Source: Peiella sedimenti (GTDB taxonomy: Bacteria; Pseudomonadota; Alphaproteobacteria; Caulobacterales; Caulobacteraceae). Taken from it: a stretch of 64,000 nt of DNA. The DNA is taken from positions 1 through 64,000 of the forward strand of contig NZ_JAUKTR010000006.1 of NCBI RefSeq assembly GCF_030504955.1, given 5' to 3'. A model generated the notes under the pieces. That model did no database searches, was not told the origin of the DNA, and saw nothing but the letters and a program-made list of their open reading frames with translations. Of the stretch, positions 47,241 to 56,095 are shown piece by piece. A program made the translations under genes and the position numbers. Numbering within the stretch: the stretch's first letter is position 1; each line of letters starts with the position of its first letter.

Positions 47241-47765
47241 TTGTACGCATCATCCGCCGCCCGAAAGCCCGCCAATGCTCAATCCGGCCGTCCGCATCGC
47301 GGCCGTATGCCGCGCACCCCGATCCGCGCCCGCGCCGGCCTGGTCATGCGCCCCGGCATGGACTGGCAGGGTCTGACGCCGGTCGAGCAGGCGTTTCAGG
47401 CCGAGGGGGTGAGCCTGGCCCCCATGGCCGTGTCCAACGCCCCCATGTCGACGGCCCAGGGCCTGTCCATTCTGCCCACGGCGACCGTGCAGGATCTGGA
47501 GAGCGGCGGACTGGTCGGCCTGGTGGTGCCCGAAGCCAGCGACGCCGGCGCCGCCGGCCAGGGCGAACTGGACAAGCTGATGGCCACGGCCCGCGAGAAA
47601 GGCGTGCCGATCCTGGCCCTGGGCGAGGCGGCGCGTGAGGCAGCCACGGCGCTCGGTCTGAACAATGGGCGCCAGCCGGGAGCCATCGGCTCGCTGATCG
47701 GCGGTCGCGAGGCCACGCCCATCGACAGCCCGGATCAGGTGGCCCTGGCCGCCGCGGCGCTCTAG
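47241..47765 (+). CDS. DJ-1/PfpI-like (class I amidotransferase-like) protein, degenerate
   Basis: From a TTG start at 47241 (AAAGGAG six bases before it) the protein has 174 aa; an ATG at 47217 in frame is a second choice. After a basic N-terminus (RPHRGRMPRTPIRARAGLVM) comes a Rossmann-like part: LTPVEQAFQAEGVSLAPMAV, STAQGLSILPTATVQDLESG, GLVGLVVPEASDAGAAGQGE and REKGVPILALGEAAREAATA. The order resembles DJ-1/PfpI proteins, but the nucleophile cysteine is absent (LALGE in its place), so it is probably not an active enzyme of that type. The assignment is tentative. Confidence 0.55.
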   Translation: MYASSAARKPANAQSGRPHRGRMPRTPIRARAGLVMRPGMDWQGLTPVEQAFQAEGVSLAPMAVSNAPMSTAQGLSILPTATVQDLESGGLVGLVVPEASDAGAAGQGELDKLMATAREKGVPILALGEAAREAATALGLNNGRQPGAIGSLIGGREATPIDSPDQVALAAAAL

Positions 47766-47790
47766 GCGCGCTGGAAATCCGACGCGTGAC

Positions 47791-47823
47791 AGCGGCCCCG
47801 TTGCAACCAGCGGGGCCGCTTTC
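47791..47823 (+). terminator. Terminator after the DJ-1-like gene
   Basis: AGCGGCCCCG (47791-47800) is perfectly complementary to CGGGGCCGCT (47811-47820); TTCC follows. The T-tract is short, but the stem is strong and sits 25 nt after the stop codon. Confidence 0.65.
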
Positions 47824-47871
47824 CATTTATGGTCAAGCCATCCCCGAACCGACCTGCAAGGAGCCGCTCTC

Positions 47872-48270
47872 ATGGCCAAGAAGGGCTACGTCGCCGACAT
47901 CGAGAAGCTGACCGTCGAGAACACCGACTTCCGCCGCGTGCTCTACACCGGCCAGCACCTGCAGCTGGTGCTGATGGCGCTGAAGCCGGGCGAGGAGATC
48001 GGCGAGGAGGTTCACGACGACCGTGACCAGTTCTTCCGCGTGGAGGAGGGCTCAGGCACCGTGGTGATCGACGGGGCGGAGAACCCGGTGAAGGACGACG
48101 ACGTGGCCATCGTGCCCGCCGGCGCGCGCCACAACGTCATCGCGGGCCCCGATGGCCTAAAGGTCTACACGCTGTATGGTCCGCCCGAGCATCGCCTTGA
48201 CGTGGTCCACCACACCAAGCCCGAGGCCGAGAAGGACGAGGAACACTGGGACGGCCGCACGACGGAGTAG
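47872..48270 (+). CDS. Cupin-domain protein
   Basis: The 132-aa single cupin has motif 1 GEEIGEEVHDDRDQFFRVEE and motif 2 DDVAIVPAGARHNVIAGPDG, with metal ligands H and E in motif 1 and H in motif 2. Small cupins of this sort are isomerases, dioxygenases or sugar-binding proteins; no substrate can be named. AAGGAG precedes the start. It lies next to the convergent regulator gene (3-nt gap). Confidence 0.8.
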   Translation: MAKKGYVADIEKLTVENTDFRRVLYTGQHLQLVLMALKPGEEIGEEVHDDRDQFFRVEEGSGTVVIDGAENPVKDDDVAIVPAGARHNVIAGPDGLKVYTLYGPPEHRLDVVHHTKPEAEKDEEHWDGRTTE

Positions 48271-48273
48271 GGG

Positions 48274-49092
48274 CTAGCCCTTTTCGTTTTCGCCCTCACG
48301 CAGCAGCTGGCCGAGTTCCTGCATTTCTGCCCGGACCTGCCGGGGGAGCATGGGCTCGGGCCCCGAGGCCATGCCGGACCAAAGGATCTGACCCGTGCGC
48401 GGGTCAGTGGCGGTGAGCCCGACCGCAGGGTGGCCCGTCCAGATGACCATCTCACCGGTGACGACGATGGCGTCGTCGCCGCGCTCTGTCAGCCGGATGC
48501 GCGCTTCGTCCGAAAGATCGGCGCGCATCAGGCCGGTGACTGAGACGGTCAGGGGATTGAGGCCGGATTGTCCTGTGGCGTTTGTAACCGGCACGACCCG
48601 CACCTCGACCGGCGAGGGTCCGATGGCGGCGACGGCGGCCCAGACCATGACCACCGCGGCCGCCGCGGAAACGAGCATTGTCAGGCTGCCTATGCGGCGT
48701 TCGGCGCCCATCGCGGCCCCGAGCGGCGGCGCCGACGGGTCCGTCAGCCGGTAGCCTTTCTTGGGCGCGGTCTCGATGTGACGAGGATTGCGGGCGTCGT
48801 CGTCCAGCGCCCGGCGCAGATCACGGATGACCATCGCCACGCTGTTGGGGCTAAGGGCGCGCTTGTTCCAGACCCTGGCGACGATTTCGTCCTGGCCCAC
48901 GAAGCGGCCGCGCCGCTGGGCCAGCAACAGCAGGGTGCGCGCGGCCCGATCCTCGAGTCTGCGCCGCTCGCCTGAAGCCTTTTCAAGTGTGTTGGCGCCT
49001 GGATCGAACACCCAGTCCCCGACGACTATGGGCGTCGGCTCGCCCTCGCCTGTCGGGAGGGGCTGGTCGTCAGTGGGCAGACTCGTATCCAT
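48274..49092 (-). CDS. CadC/ToxR-like membrane-anchored transcriptional regulator
   Basis: The 272-aa protein has an N-terminal OmpR-type winged helix (GDWVFDPGANTLEKASGERR, LEDRAARTLLLLAQRRGRFV, VWNKRALSPNSVAMVIRDLR, DARNPRHIETAPKKGYRL), one membrane segment (about residues 139-158) and a periplasmic domain. This is the layout of CadC/ToxR-type one-component sensors. The start at 49092 is chosen over longer frames because the winged-helix domain begins near residue 25. It is divergent from the metallo-hydrolase gene across 133 nt, so it may control that gene. Confidence 0.75.
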   Translation of the reverse strand: MDTSLPTDDQPLPTGEGEPTPIVVGDWVFDPGANTLEKASGERRRLEDRAARTLLLLAQRRGRFVGQDEIVARVWNKRALSPNSVAMVIRDLRRALDDDARNPRHIETAPKKGYRLTDPSAPPLGAAMGAERRIGSLTMLVSAAAAVVMVWAAVAAIGPSPVEVRVVPVTNATGQSGLNPLTVSVTGLMRADLSDEARIRLTERGDDAIVVTGEMVIWTGHPAVGLTATDPRTGQILWSGMASGPEPMLPRQVRAEMQELGQLLREGENEKG

Positions 49093-49225
49093 GCGGGTGA
49101 CTTTGCCGCTGCGGGGCCTCGCCGCCAAGGCTGAGCTTTCAAACGCGATCTGATCTTTATGCAAACTTGAGTGGCCATGAGGCGATGGCTCGCGGGAGGC
49201 TGCGCCGAAACGAGGGGAGTTCGCC

Positions 49226-50368
49226 ATGCGACTGTTGCTTCTGGCCGCTTCGGCGGCCGCCATCGCCATGACCACGCCGGCCGCCGCCCAGTCGCCGCCC
49301 GAGCCGACCGAGGGCGCGCGCGCCTACATGCACGTGGCCGAGGCCGTGGCGCCCGGCGTGACCCTGCTGCGCCAGGCGAGGCCGAACTTCTACGGCGTCG
49401 TCGGCAATGTGTTGATCATCGAGCAGTCGGACGGGCTGGTCCTGGTGGACTCAGGGGCGTCCTACGGGTCGGGACGGCGTGTGGTCGAGCACGTGCGCCG
49501 CATCAGCCAGAAGCCCGTGAAGTCGGTCATCATCACCCACTGGCACAACGACCACCCCTTGGGCTTGGCGGCGATCATCGAGGCCTGGCCGGGGGCGGAG
49601 ATCATCGCCACGGAGGAGGCGGCCCGTGACTTCGACCTGCGCATCGGGCGGCAGGTGCCGCGCCGGCCAGATCCCGCCTACAACGGCGAGCGCTTCAACG
49701 CCTACGTGGAGGACGCCCGCCAGAAGGCCGGCGAGGAAGGCGCGGCTTCGGAGATGGTGCGTGGTTACAGCCTCGCCGCTGAAGCCTTGGCTCTTATGGG
49801 CGCCGATCAGGCGGGCACCTGGGTCGTGCCGGCGACCATGACCTTCTCGGAGCGGCTGACCCTGGCGGACGCCGAGCGGCCGATTGAGATCATGCAGATC
49901 GGGCGGGGCAACACCGACGGCGACCTGATCGTCTGGCTGCCGAACGAGCGCATCGTGGCGGCTGGCGACATCGTCGTCTGGCCGGTGCCCTACATGTTCA
50001 ACATGTATCCGCGCGAGTGGGCCTCCGTGATCGAACAGATCAAGGCCATGCCGTTCGAGGTGCTGATCCCCGGCCACGGCGAGATGCTGCGGGATCGGGC
50101 CTATCTGGACCAGCTTATCGGCCTGCAGCGCACCGTCGAGGAGCGGCTGGCCCCGCTGGTTGGTCAGTACGAAACCTTCGAGGCCATGAACGAGGCCCTG
50201 CCGGACGACCTTTTCGAGGATCAGCGCCGCCTGTTCGCGGGCGACGACGCCTGGTTGCGCTTCTGGTTCGACGGCTATGCGCTTGAGCCGCTGATGCAGA
50301 GCGCCTATCGCGAGCTCAAGGGCGAGCCCCTGGGCCCGCCGCCGCCGGCGGTGCCGCCTTCCAGCTAG
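49226..50368 (+). CDS. Secreted metallo-beta-lactamase-fold hydrolase
   Basis: The 380-aa protein has a signal peptide (MRLLLLAASAAAIAMTTPAA) and the MBL zinc motif THWHNDHPLG with H105, H107, D109 and H110. It also has GNTDGDLIVWLPNERIVAAG and PGHGEMLRD, which carry further metal ligands. It may hydrolyse a beta-lactam, a lactone or another ester; the fold alone does not decide. It is divergent from a ToxR-like regulator and convergent with msrB, overlapping it by 4 nt. Confidence 0.85.
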   Translation: MRLLLLAASAAAIAMTTPAAAQSPPEPTEGARAYMHVAEAVAPGVTLLRQARPNFYGVVGNVLIIEQSDGLVLVDSGASYGSGRRVVEHVRRISQKPVKSVIITHWHNDHPLGLAAIIEAWPGAEIIATEEAARDFDLRIGRQVPRRPDPAYNGERFNAYVEDARQKAGEEGAASEMVRGYSLAAEALALMGADQAGTWVVPATMTFSERLTLADAERPIEIMQIGRGNTDGDLIVWLPNERIVAAGDIVVWPVPYMFNMYPREWASVIEQIKAMPFEVLIPGHGEMLRDRAYLDQLIGLQRTVEERLAPLVGQYETFEAMNEALPDDLFEDQRRLFAGDDAWLRFWFDGYALEPLMQSAYRELKGEPLGPPPPAVPPSS

Positions 50369-50853
50369 ATCTGCGGTCCCTTGCCCCCGGCATCGCTGTC
50401 GCCCCGGCTTAAGGGGTCGGGGTAGGGGGCCTCGTCGGCCACGAACTCCAGGGACACCGAGTTGATGCAGTAGCGCAGTCCGCTCGGGGGAGGCCCGTCG
50501 GGAAACACGTGGCCCTGATGGCTGTCGCAGCGGGCGCAGCGCGTCTCAATCCGACGCATGCCATAGCTGGTGTCCTCGACCCCCCGCACATGGCTGGGGT
50601 GATAGGGTTCGGTGAAGCTGGGCCAGCCCGTGCCGCTCTCGAATTTGCGCTGAGCCCGAAACAGCGGCAGGCCACATAGACGGCAGCAGTATTCGCCGGA
50701 CCGCATTTCGTTCAGCAGGCCGCCACAGAAGGGCGCTTCAGTGCCGTGGTTGAGCAGGACGCGGCGCTCCTCGGCGTCGAGCGTGGCTTCGAGGCGCGCG
50801 CGCTCGTCGGCGGTGGGCGGCGTGAGGTCAAATCCGGAGCCGATTTGGGTCAT
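50365..50853 (-). CDS. msrB: Peptide-methionine (R)-S-oxide reductase
   Basis: The 162-aa protein has the MsrB core: two CxxC zinc pairs (CRLCG and CARCD), GTGWPSFTEPYHPSHVRGVE, RCDSHQGHVFPDGP and the catalytic RYCINSVSLEF. It reduces methionine-R-sulfoxide. The start at 50853 is the first ATG; a TTG at 50880 adds nine residues with no family match. The stop overlaps the MBL gene end by 4 nt. Confidence 0.95.
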   Translation of the reverse strand: MTQIGSGFDLTPPTADERARLEATLDAEERRVLLNHGTEAPFCGGLLNEMRSGEYCCRLCGLPLFRAQRKFESGTGWPSFTEPYHPSHVRGVEDTSYGMRRIETRCARCDSHQGHVFPDGPPPSGLRYCINSVSLEFVADEAPYPDPLSRGDSDAGGKGPQI

Positions 50854-50882
50854 GGGTTCGATATGGGACCCTCGCACCAAAA

Positions 50883-50914
50883 CAAAAAGGGCGGAGCCTT
50901 GCGGCCCCGCCCTT
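50883..50914 (-). terminator. Terminator of the S41-like protease gene
   Basis: On the minus strand, AAGGGCGG (50914-50907) pairs with CCGCCCTT (50894-50887) around a GC-rich loop; TTTGTT follows. It lies 22 nt after the stop of the minus-strand protease gene and just before msrB. Confidence 0.75.
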
Positions 50915-50936
50915 CATGGTCAGTCATTCAGCAGGA

Positions 50937-52403
50937 TCAGCCGGCGCCCAGCGCCGTCTGCAGCCACTGGCGGAAGACCTGTTCGTTGGCCTGGTCGCCC
51001 GTGTAGGTGAGGCCAGGGGCCGGAGCATAGGGCTGGCCCGAAGCGCGCGGCCGGTCGGTCCAGGCCTTGTGGCCGTAATAGAGCCAGGCGTTGCCGGTCG
51101 GCAGGGCCACGCGGGTCGGCTCGATGAAGATGCTGCTGGCCGAGGTGGCCTGCCCGGCCTGCTGTACGTTGGGCAGGCGCGTCAGCAGGTCCATGAAGTC
51201 CAGGCAGCCGCCCGAGCACCAGGCGTCGGTCAGAACGATGACGCGGCCCTGCATCGGATTGGCGGGAGCCGCCACTTCCGGAGCCGGCGGCATGGGTTGG
51301 GTGAAGGTGGTCTGGCCGGCCGCCGCGGCCGCGTCATAGGCGTCGATGATCGACTGGATGAACGGCGCCGTGCTGACGAAGTAGGGGTCCTGCAACACCC
51401 GGTCGCGCGTCTCGACGAAGAACTGACGGTTGGCCGGCGTCACGCGGTGGACGATGGTCGGGTTCTGCACCTGGTTGGCCTGAACGAATTCCGGCTCCCA
51501 CAGGCGGTTGGCGAGGCGGTAGCCGAAGTTGGCCTGGCCGTCCTCGGCGCCGCGCAGGTCGATGACCACGAAGGGCGCGTTGCGGATCTGCTCGCGCTGG
51601 GCCTCCACCTGGCCAAAGAAGCCTTCCCAATCGGGATGCTCGCTCATGGTGTTCATGCGCAGCCAGTAGCCGCCGTTCCACTGTTCGACGCCCAGCGGGT
51701 TCTGCGGGGCCACGAACACCGAGGCGTTGTAGGCCGCGCGGCGCTCGTCCTCGGTGGCGAAGCCGGTGGTCCATTCGTAGCTGCGGTCACGGCGGCTGTT
51801 GCCCACGCGCCAGTCGCAGTTGCCCGGCAGGCCGCCGGCGAAGGGGTTGGCGCGATCCCAGAACAGGTAGGGCGCGGTCAGCACACGGTCGCCGTCCAGG
51901 TCCAGGTCGCCTTCCCAGCCGTCCAGACGGCGGCGGGCGACCTCGTCGGCGGTGCGGCCGTCACAGCTTTGCAGGACGGCGCCGACGGGCGGCGTGCGGC
52001 GGGCGCCGGGCTTGACCCACGACACGACGTACTGGCCGTTGCGCCATTCGGTGGCGAATTCGGGCCAGGCGACGCCGAACCAGCGGGGCTGGGGCTGCCA
52101 GTTCGGTTCGGCCTCGATCAGGCCGTCGCCAAAGCCGTTGGCGTACCACGAAAGCAGATAGGCGTAGGCGTTGGCGCTGTTGACCTGATCGGCCTTGGCT
52201 TGAGCTTCGGCCAGACCCTGGGCCAGCCAGGTGCGGAACTGGGCGCTGTCCTGATCGACCACCACGGCCGGATGGTTGGCGGCCAGGATGTCATGCATGC
52301 CCTGGAGATCTTGAAGAGCCGCGGCCCTCCAATCGGTTTGCTGGGCCTGCGCGGCGCCCGCGAGGGCGAAGGCGGCGGTCAGGGTGGCGATGGCGGTTCG
52401 CAT
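50937..52403 (-). CDS. Exported S41-like (tail-specific protease-like) protein
   Basis: The 488-aa protein has a signal peptide (MRTAIATLTAAFALAGAAQA). Its C-terminal half has S41-type features: FVVIDLRGAEDGQANFGYRL, then RVIVLTDAWCSGGCLDFMDL where the Ser after Cys would be the nucleophile. The N-terminal half is a helical and PDZ-like region. Two cysteines beside the serine (CSGGC) are unusual and might form a disulphide. The start at 52403 is ATG with GGAG 10 nt before it. It is divergent from pccA. Confidence 0.75.
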   Translation of the reverse strand: MRTAIATLTAAFALAGAAQAQQTDWRAAALQDLQGMHDILAANHPAVVVDQDSAQFRTWLAQGLAEAQAKADQVNSANAYAYLLSWYANGFGDGLIEAEPNWQPQPRWFGVAWPEFATEWRNGQYVVSWVKPGARRTPPVGAVLQSCDGRTADEVARRRLDGWEGDLDLDGDRVLTAPYLFWDRANPFAGGLPGNCDWRVGNSRRDRSYEWTTGFATEDERRAAYNASVFVAPQNPLGVEQWNGGYWLRMNTMSEHPDWEGFFGQVEAQREQIRNAPFVVIDLRGAEDGQANFGYRLANRLWEPEFVQANQVQNPTIVHRVTPANRQFFVETRDRVLQDPYFVSTAPFIQSIIDAYDAAAAAGQTTFTQPMPPAPEVAAPANPMQGRVIVLTDAWCSGGCLDFMDLLTRLPNVQQAGQATSASSIFIEPTRVALPTGNAWLYYGHKAWTDRPRASGQPYAPAPGLTYTGDQANEQVFRQWLQTALGAG

Positions 52404-52536
52404 CAAGCTTAAGCTCCGTCACGTCATGGAATGGCGACCGAAGGCGCCGTTAAACCGTCCCGCTGGTCATTTGCCAAGCCCGCGGGCGGCGTCTAAGCAC
52501 CCCCACTCGTCGCTTTGAGCAAGTTGGGGTCCGGCC

Positions 52537-54507
52537 GTGTTCTCCAAGATACTGATCGCCAACCGTGGCGAAATCGCGGTGCGGATCATCAAGACCTGCC
52601 GCCGGTTAGGGGTGAAGACCGTGCAGGTCTATTCCGAGGCCGACGCCGACAGCCTGGCGGTCGAAATGGCCGACGAGGCCGTGCTGATCGGCCCGCCGCC
52701 CGCGGCCCAGTCCTACCTGCTGGCCGACAAGATCGTCGACGCGGTGCGCCAGACCGGCGCCGAAGCAGTGCATCCGGGCTTCGGCTTCCTGTCGGAGAAC
52801 GCCGCCTTCGCGCGGCGTCTGCGGGACGAGGGAATCGTCTTCATCGGCCCTAACCCCGAGGCCATTGAGGCCATGGGGGACAAGATCACCTCCAAGAAGT
52901 TCGCCGCCGAGGCGGGCGTCTCGACCGTGCCGGGCCACATGGGCCTGATCGAGGACGCCGACCATGCGGTGAAAATCGCCGAGGAGATCGGTTATCCGGT
53001 CATGATCAAAGCCTCGGCCGGCGGCGGCGGCAAGGGCATCCGCGTGGCCTGGTCCCGGGATGAAATGGCCGAGGGGTTCCGCGCCGTGAAGGCCGAGGCC
53101 ATGGGCGCCTTCGGCGACGACCGCATCTTCCTTGAGAAATTCATCGAGAGCCCGCGACACATCGAGATCCAGGTACTGGGCGACAAGCACGGCCATGTGG
53201 TCCACCTGTTCGAGCGGGAATGCTCTATCCAGCGCCGCAACCAGAAGGTCATCGAGGAGGCGCCGTCGCCCCTGCTGGACGAGAAGACCCGCATGGCCAT
53301 GGGCGCCCAAGCCGTCGCCCTGGCCAAGGCCGTCAACTACGACAGCGCCGGGACGGTCGAGTTTGTGGCCGGTCAGGACAAGTCCTTCTATTTCCTCGAG
53401 ATGAACACCCGCATCCAGGTGGAGCATCCGGTCACCGAACTGATCACGGGCGTCGACCTGATCGAGCAGATGCTGCGCGTGGCCGCGGGGGAGAAGCTGG
53501 CCTTCGCCCAGAAAGACCTGAAGATCGACGGCTGGGCCATGGAGAGCCGCCTCTACGCCGAGGACCCTTACCGCAACTTCCTGCCCTCGATCGGGCGGCT
53601 GTCCCGTTACCGGCCGCCGGAAGAGGGCCCGACCGTCTCGGGCGCGGGGCGCCTGCGCAACGACACCGGCGTGCGCGAGGGCGACGAAATTTCGATGTTC
53701 TACGATCCCATGATCGCCAAGCTGTGCGCCTGGGGTCCGAACCGCGAGGCCGCCATCGACGCCATGGCCGAGGGGCTGGAGCGGCTGGACGTGGAGGGCG
53801 TCGGCCACAACGCGCCCTTCCTGGCCGCCGTCATGGACCAGGACCGCTTCCGCTCCGGCAAACTGGCCACCAGCTACATCGGCGACGAGTTCCCCGAGGG
53901 CTTCCACGGCCTGCCGCTGCGGCCCGACCAGGCGGATCTGATGACCGTCGCCGCCCTTTGGATGCAAGGCGTCCGCGGCCCCAGACGCGACGCGTGGTCG
54001 GTGATGATCGGCAAGGAGGTCCGCCAGGTTCGGGTCACGCGCCATGCGGCTGGGATGACTGTCGCCCTGCCGGAGGAGGGTGATCGCCAGATTCAGGCGG
54101 CCGAGCTGGACTGGAAGCCCGGCGACAGGCTGTTGTCGGGCGTCGTCGACGGCCGTCCTTTCGCACTTTCGGTAAGGCGCGCGGCTGACGGGTATGACAT
54201 CCGCCACCGCGCCGCCCAGGCGCGCGTGCGGGTGCTTTCGCCCGATGTGGCGGCGCTCTACGCCCGCCTGCCGGAAAAGGCGCCGGTGGACACCTCGCGC
54301 CTCGTCGTCTCGCCCATGCCCGGCTTGATGATCACCGTGGACGTCGCCCCCTGTCAGGAAGTGAAGTCGGGCGAGACCCTCTGCGTCATCGAAGCCATGA
54401 AGATGCAGAACGTCATCAAGGCCGAGCGCGACGGGACCATCAAGGCGGTCAACGTCAAGCCGGGTGACGGCGTCGCGGCCGACGACGTGCTGATCGAGTT
54501 CGCCTGA
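52537..54507 (+). CDS. pccA: Propionyl-CoA/acetyl-CoA carboxylase alpha subunit
   Basis: The 656-aa protein joins a biotin carboxylase domain (residues about 1-450; MFSKILIANRGEIAVRIIKT, IKASAGGGGKGIRVAW, EMNTRIQVEHPVTELITGVD), a BT domain, and a C-terminal biotinyl domain with EAMKMQN (biotin on K622). It carboxylates biotin with ATP for use by PccB. The start is GTG at 52537. It is divergent from the S41 gene and not adjacent to pccB. Confidence 0.93.
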   Translation: MFSKILIANRGEIAVRIIKTCRRLGVKTVQVYSEADADSLAVEMADEAVLIGPPPAAQSYLLADKIVDAVRQTGAEAVHPGFGFLSENAAFARRLRDEGIVFIGPNPEAIEAMGDKITSKKFAAEAGVSTVPGHMGLIEDADHAVKIAEEIGYPVMIKASAGGGGKGIRVAWSRDEMAEGFRAVKAEAMGAFGDDRIFLEKFIESPRHIEIQVLGDKHGHVVHLFERECSIQRRNQKVIEEAPSPLLDEKTRMAMGAQAVALAKAVNYDSAGTVEFVAGQDKSFYFLEMNTRIQVEHPVTELITGVDLIEQMLRVAAGEKLAFAQKDLKIDGWAMESRLYAEDPYRNFLPSIGRLSRYRPPEEGPTVSGAGRLRNDTGVREGDEISMFYDPMIAKLCAWGPNREAAIDAMAEGLERLDVEGVGHNAPFLAAVMDQDRFRSGKLATSYIGDEFPEGFHGLPLRPDQADLMTVAALWMQGVRGPRRDAWSVMIGKEVRQVRVTRHAAGMTVALPEEGDRQIQAAELDWKPGDRLLSGVVDGRPFALSVRRAADGYDIRHRAAQARVRVLSPDVAALYARLPEKAPVDTSRLVVSPMPGLMITVDVAPCQEVKSGETLCVIEAMKMQNVIKAERDGTIKAVNVKPGDGVAADDVLIEFA

Positions 54508-54508
54508 C

Positions 54509-54895
54509 ATGCCCCGCGACTGGGGGGAGCTGTTCTTCTCATCCACGGGCCGCATGGGCCGCCGGGCCTTCCTCGTGGGCGCGGCGACGCTGATCGTGGC
54601 GCTGGCGCTCTATCAGGGGCTGTTCAGCGGCTGGCCGCGCCTGCTGACGGCGTGGCTCGTCTATACCGCCCTTTTTGTGTCGGCGGTCTGCGTGCTGGCC
54701 AAGCGCCTGCACGATGTAGGGCGTAGCGGATGGTGGTCGGCGCCGCTGCTTCTGCTCTTCATCTGGGCCTGGCCCTGGCCCGACGGCTGGCTGGACCATC
54801 TGGCGGCCCTGATCGTGGTGGTCGCGGCCTTGTCCCTGGCCAGCCTGCCGGGCGAGAAGGCCTTCAACCGCTACGGGCCGCCGGCGACCGTCTGA
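54509..54895 (+). CDS. DUF805 membrane protein
   Basis: The 128-aa protein has four membrane segments and the DUF805 pattern [11 protein letters not shown] near the start, then [20 protein letters not shown]. Function unknown. It follows pccA after 1 nt, so it is probably co-transcribed. Its end overlaps the convergent lipB gene by 25 nt. Confidence 0.85.
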   Translation: MPRDWGELFFSSTGRMGRRAFLVGAATLIVALALYQGLFSGWPRLLTAWLVYTALFVSAVCVLAKRLHDVGRSGWWSAPLLLLFIWAWPWPDGWLDHLAALIVVVAALSLASLPGEKAFNRYGPPATV

Positions 54896-55587
54896 GCCGG
54901 ACCGAATACGTCTTCGAATGCGGCTCTCAGCGCCGCGTCGGCCTCGTCCATGGTCACCGGCAGTCCGAGGTCCACCAGGCTGGTGACGCCGTGCTCGCGG
55001 ATGCCGCAGGGGACGATCCCGTCAAAGTGGCTGAGGTCCGGCTCCACATTCAACGCCACGCCGTGAAAGCTGATCCAGCGGCGCACGCGCACGCCGATGG
55101 CGGCGATCTTGTCCTCGCGCGACCAGCCGGCGCCCATCCTGTCGACCCACACGCCTACGCGGCCCTCCCGCACGCCGCCCTCGACGTTGAATCGGGCCAG
55201 CGCCCCGATCAGCCAAGCCTCCAGCCCCTGGACGAAGGCGCGCACGTCGCGGCCCCGCGCTCGCAGGTCGAGCATGACATAGGCCACCCGCTGGCCAGGC
55301 CCATGATAGGTGAACTGGCCGCCGCGGCCGCTTTCGAACACGGGGAATCGCTCCGGCGTCAGGAGGTCGTCGGACTTGGCCGAAACGCCCGCCGTGTAGA
55401 GGGGGGGATGCTCCAGCAGCCAGATCCGCTCGTTCGCCCGGCCCTCGACGATATCCGCGGCCCGCGCCTCCATGGCGGCCACGGCGTCAGGATAGGGGAC
55501 CAGGCCCGTCGACACGGCCCACTCCACCTGGCGCCCATCCGCGCGCCTCAGCTTGGCCAAGGCTCCGCTTAACCGCTCATCAAGCAT
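54871..55587 (-). CDS. lipB: Lipoyl(octanoyl) transferase
   Basis: The 238-aa protein has [49 protein letters not shown] with [20 protein letters not shown], and DGIVPCGI with the catalytic cysteine. It moves an octanoyl group from acyl carrier protein to lipoyl domains. The start at 55587 is ATG; the upstream space to the divergent fliN is very short. Confidence 0.95.
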   Translation of the reverse strand: MLDERLSGALAKLRRADGRQVEWAVSTGLVPYPDAVAAMEARAADIVEGRANERIWLLEHPPLYTAGVSAKSDDLLTPERFPVFESGRGGQFTYHGPGQRVAYVMLDLRARGRDVRAFVQGLEAWLIGALARFNVEGGVREGRVGVWVDRMGAGWSREDKIAAIGVRVRRWISFHGVALNVEPDLSHFDGIVPCGIREHGVTSLVDLGLPVTMDEADAALRAAFEDVFGPAQTVAGGP

Positions 55588-55653
55588 GACGGCTCAATGT
55601 GCCTGAACGGCGCGCGGCGCAAGCGCGCCACAAGGCCAAAGGTTGTTCGCAGC

Positions 55654-55905
55654 GTGTCCCAGGTTGAAGCCGTCAACGTCGAAATCTCGGTGGTCGTAGG
55701 CCGGGCGGCGATTCCCATGCAGCAACTGCTGCGCATGGGGCGCGGCGCCGTCATTAGCCTGGACGCCAAGCAGGACGACCAAGTGTGGATTCTGGCCAAT
55801 AATCACCCCGTCGCGCGCGGGGAGATACTGATCAGCGAGGATCGCATCGCCATCCAGGTGACCGGGCCGGCCGACGTCTACGACTTCATGGCGGGCCAGG
55901 CCTAG
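55654..55905 (+). CDS. fliN: FliN-type flagellar motor switch protein
   Basis: The 83-aa frame from GTG 55654 is (M)SQVEAVNVEISVVVGRAAIP, then QQLLRMGRGAVISLDAKQDD and the end VARGEILISEDRIAIQVTGP, typical of the SpoA domain of FliN. FliN forms the C-ring of the flagellar motor with FliM and FliG. A longer frame from ATG 55597 adds a basic stretch that looks non-native. No other flagellar gene lies near, so it is an isolated copy. Confidence 0.78.
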   Translation: MSQVEAVNVEISVVVGRAAIPMQQLLRMGRGAVISLDAKQDDQVWILANNHPVARGEILISEDRIAIQVTGPADVYDFMAGQA

Positions 55906-55956
55906 ACGCCCTTCACAATCAAGAGGCGCTGCGCTATGCCCGCGCTCCCGGCGCGT

Positions 55957-56041
55957 GCGGTCGTGGCGGAATTGGTAGACGCGCAGCGTTGAGGTCGCTG
56001 TGGGGCAACCCGTGGAAGTTCGAGTCTTCTCGACCGCACCA
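55957..56041 (+). tRNA. tRNA-Leu (anticodon GAG)
   Basis: The acceptor stem GCGGTCG (55957-55963) pairs with CGACCGC (56031-56037). The discriminator is A and CCA is encoded. The D arm has GGCGGAATTGGTAGACGC, and the anticodon stem CAGCG/CGCTG holds loop TTGAGGT with anticodon GAG. The long variable arm is typical of leucine tRNA, and TTCGAGT is the T loop. It reads CUC/CUU codons. Confidence 0.95.
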
Positions 56042-56095
56042 TCGCCGGACTAGGCTTTGATCTAGCCTGAACACGAGTCGGAGGAGGGTTAAGCG

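Noticed and set aside
55597..55653. Longer FliN start at ATG 55597
   Set aside because: It would add a basic segment unlike FliN and lies within the promoter space of the divergent lipB gene; GTG 55654 fits the family start better.
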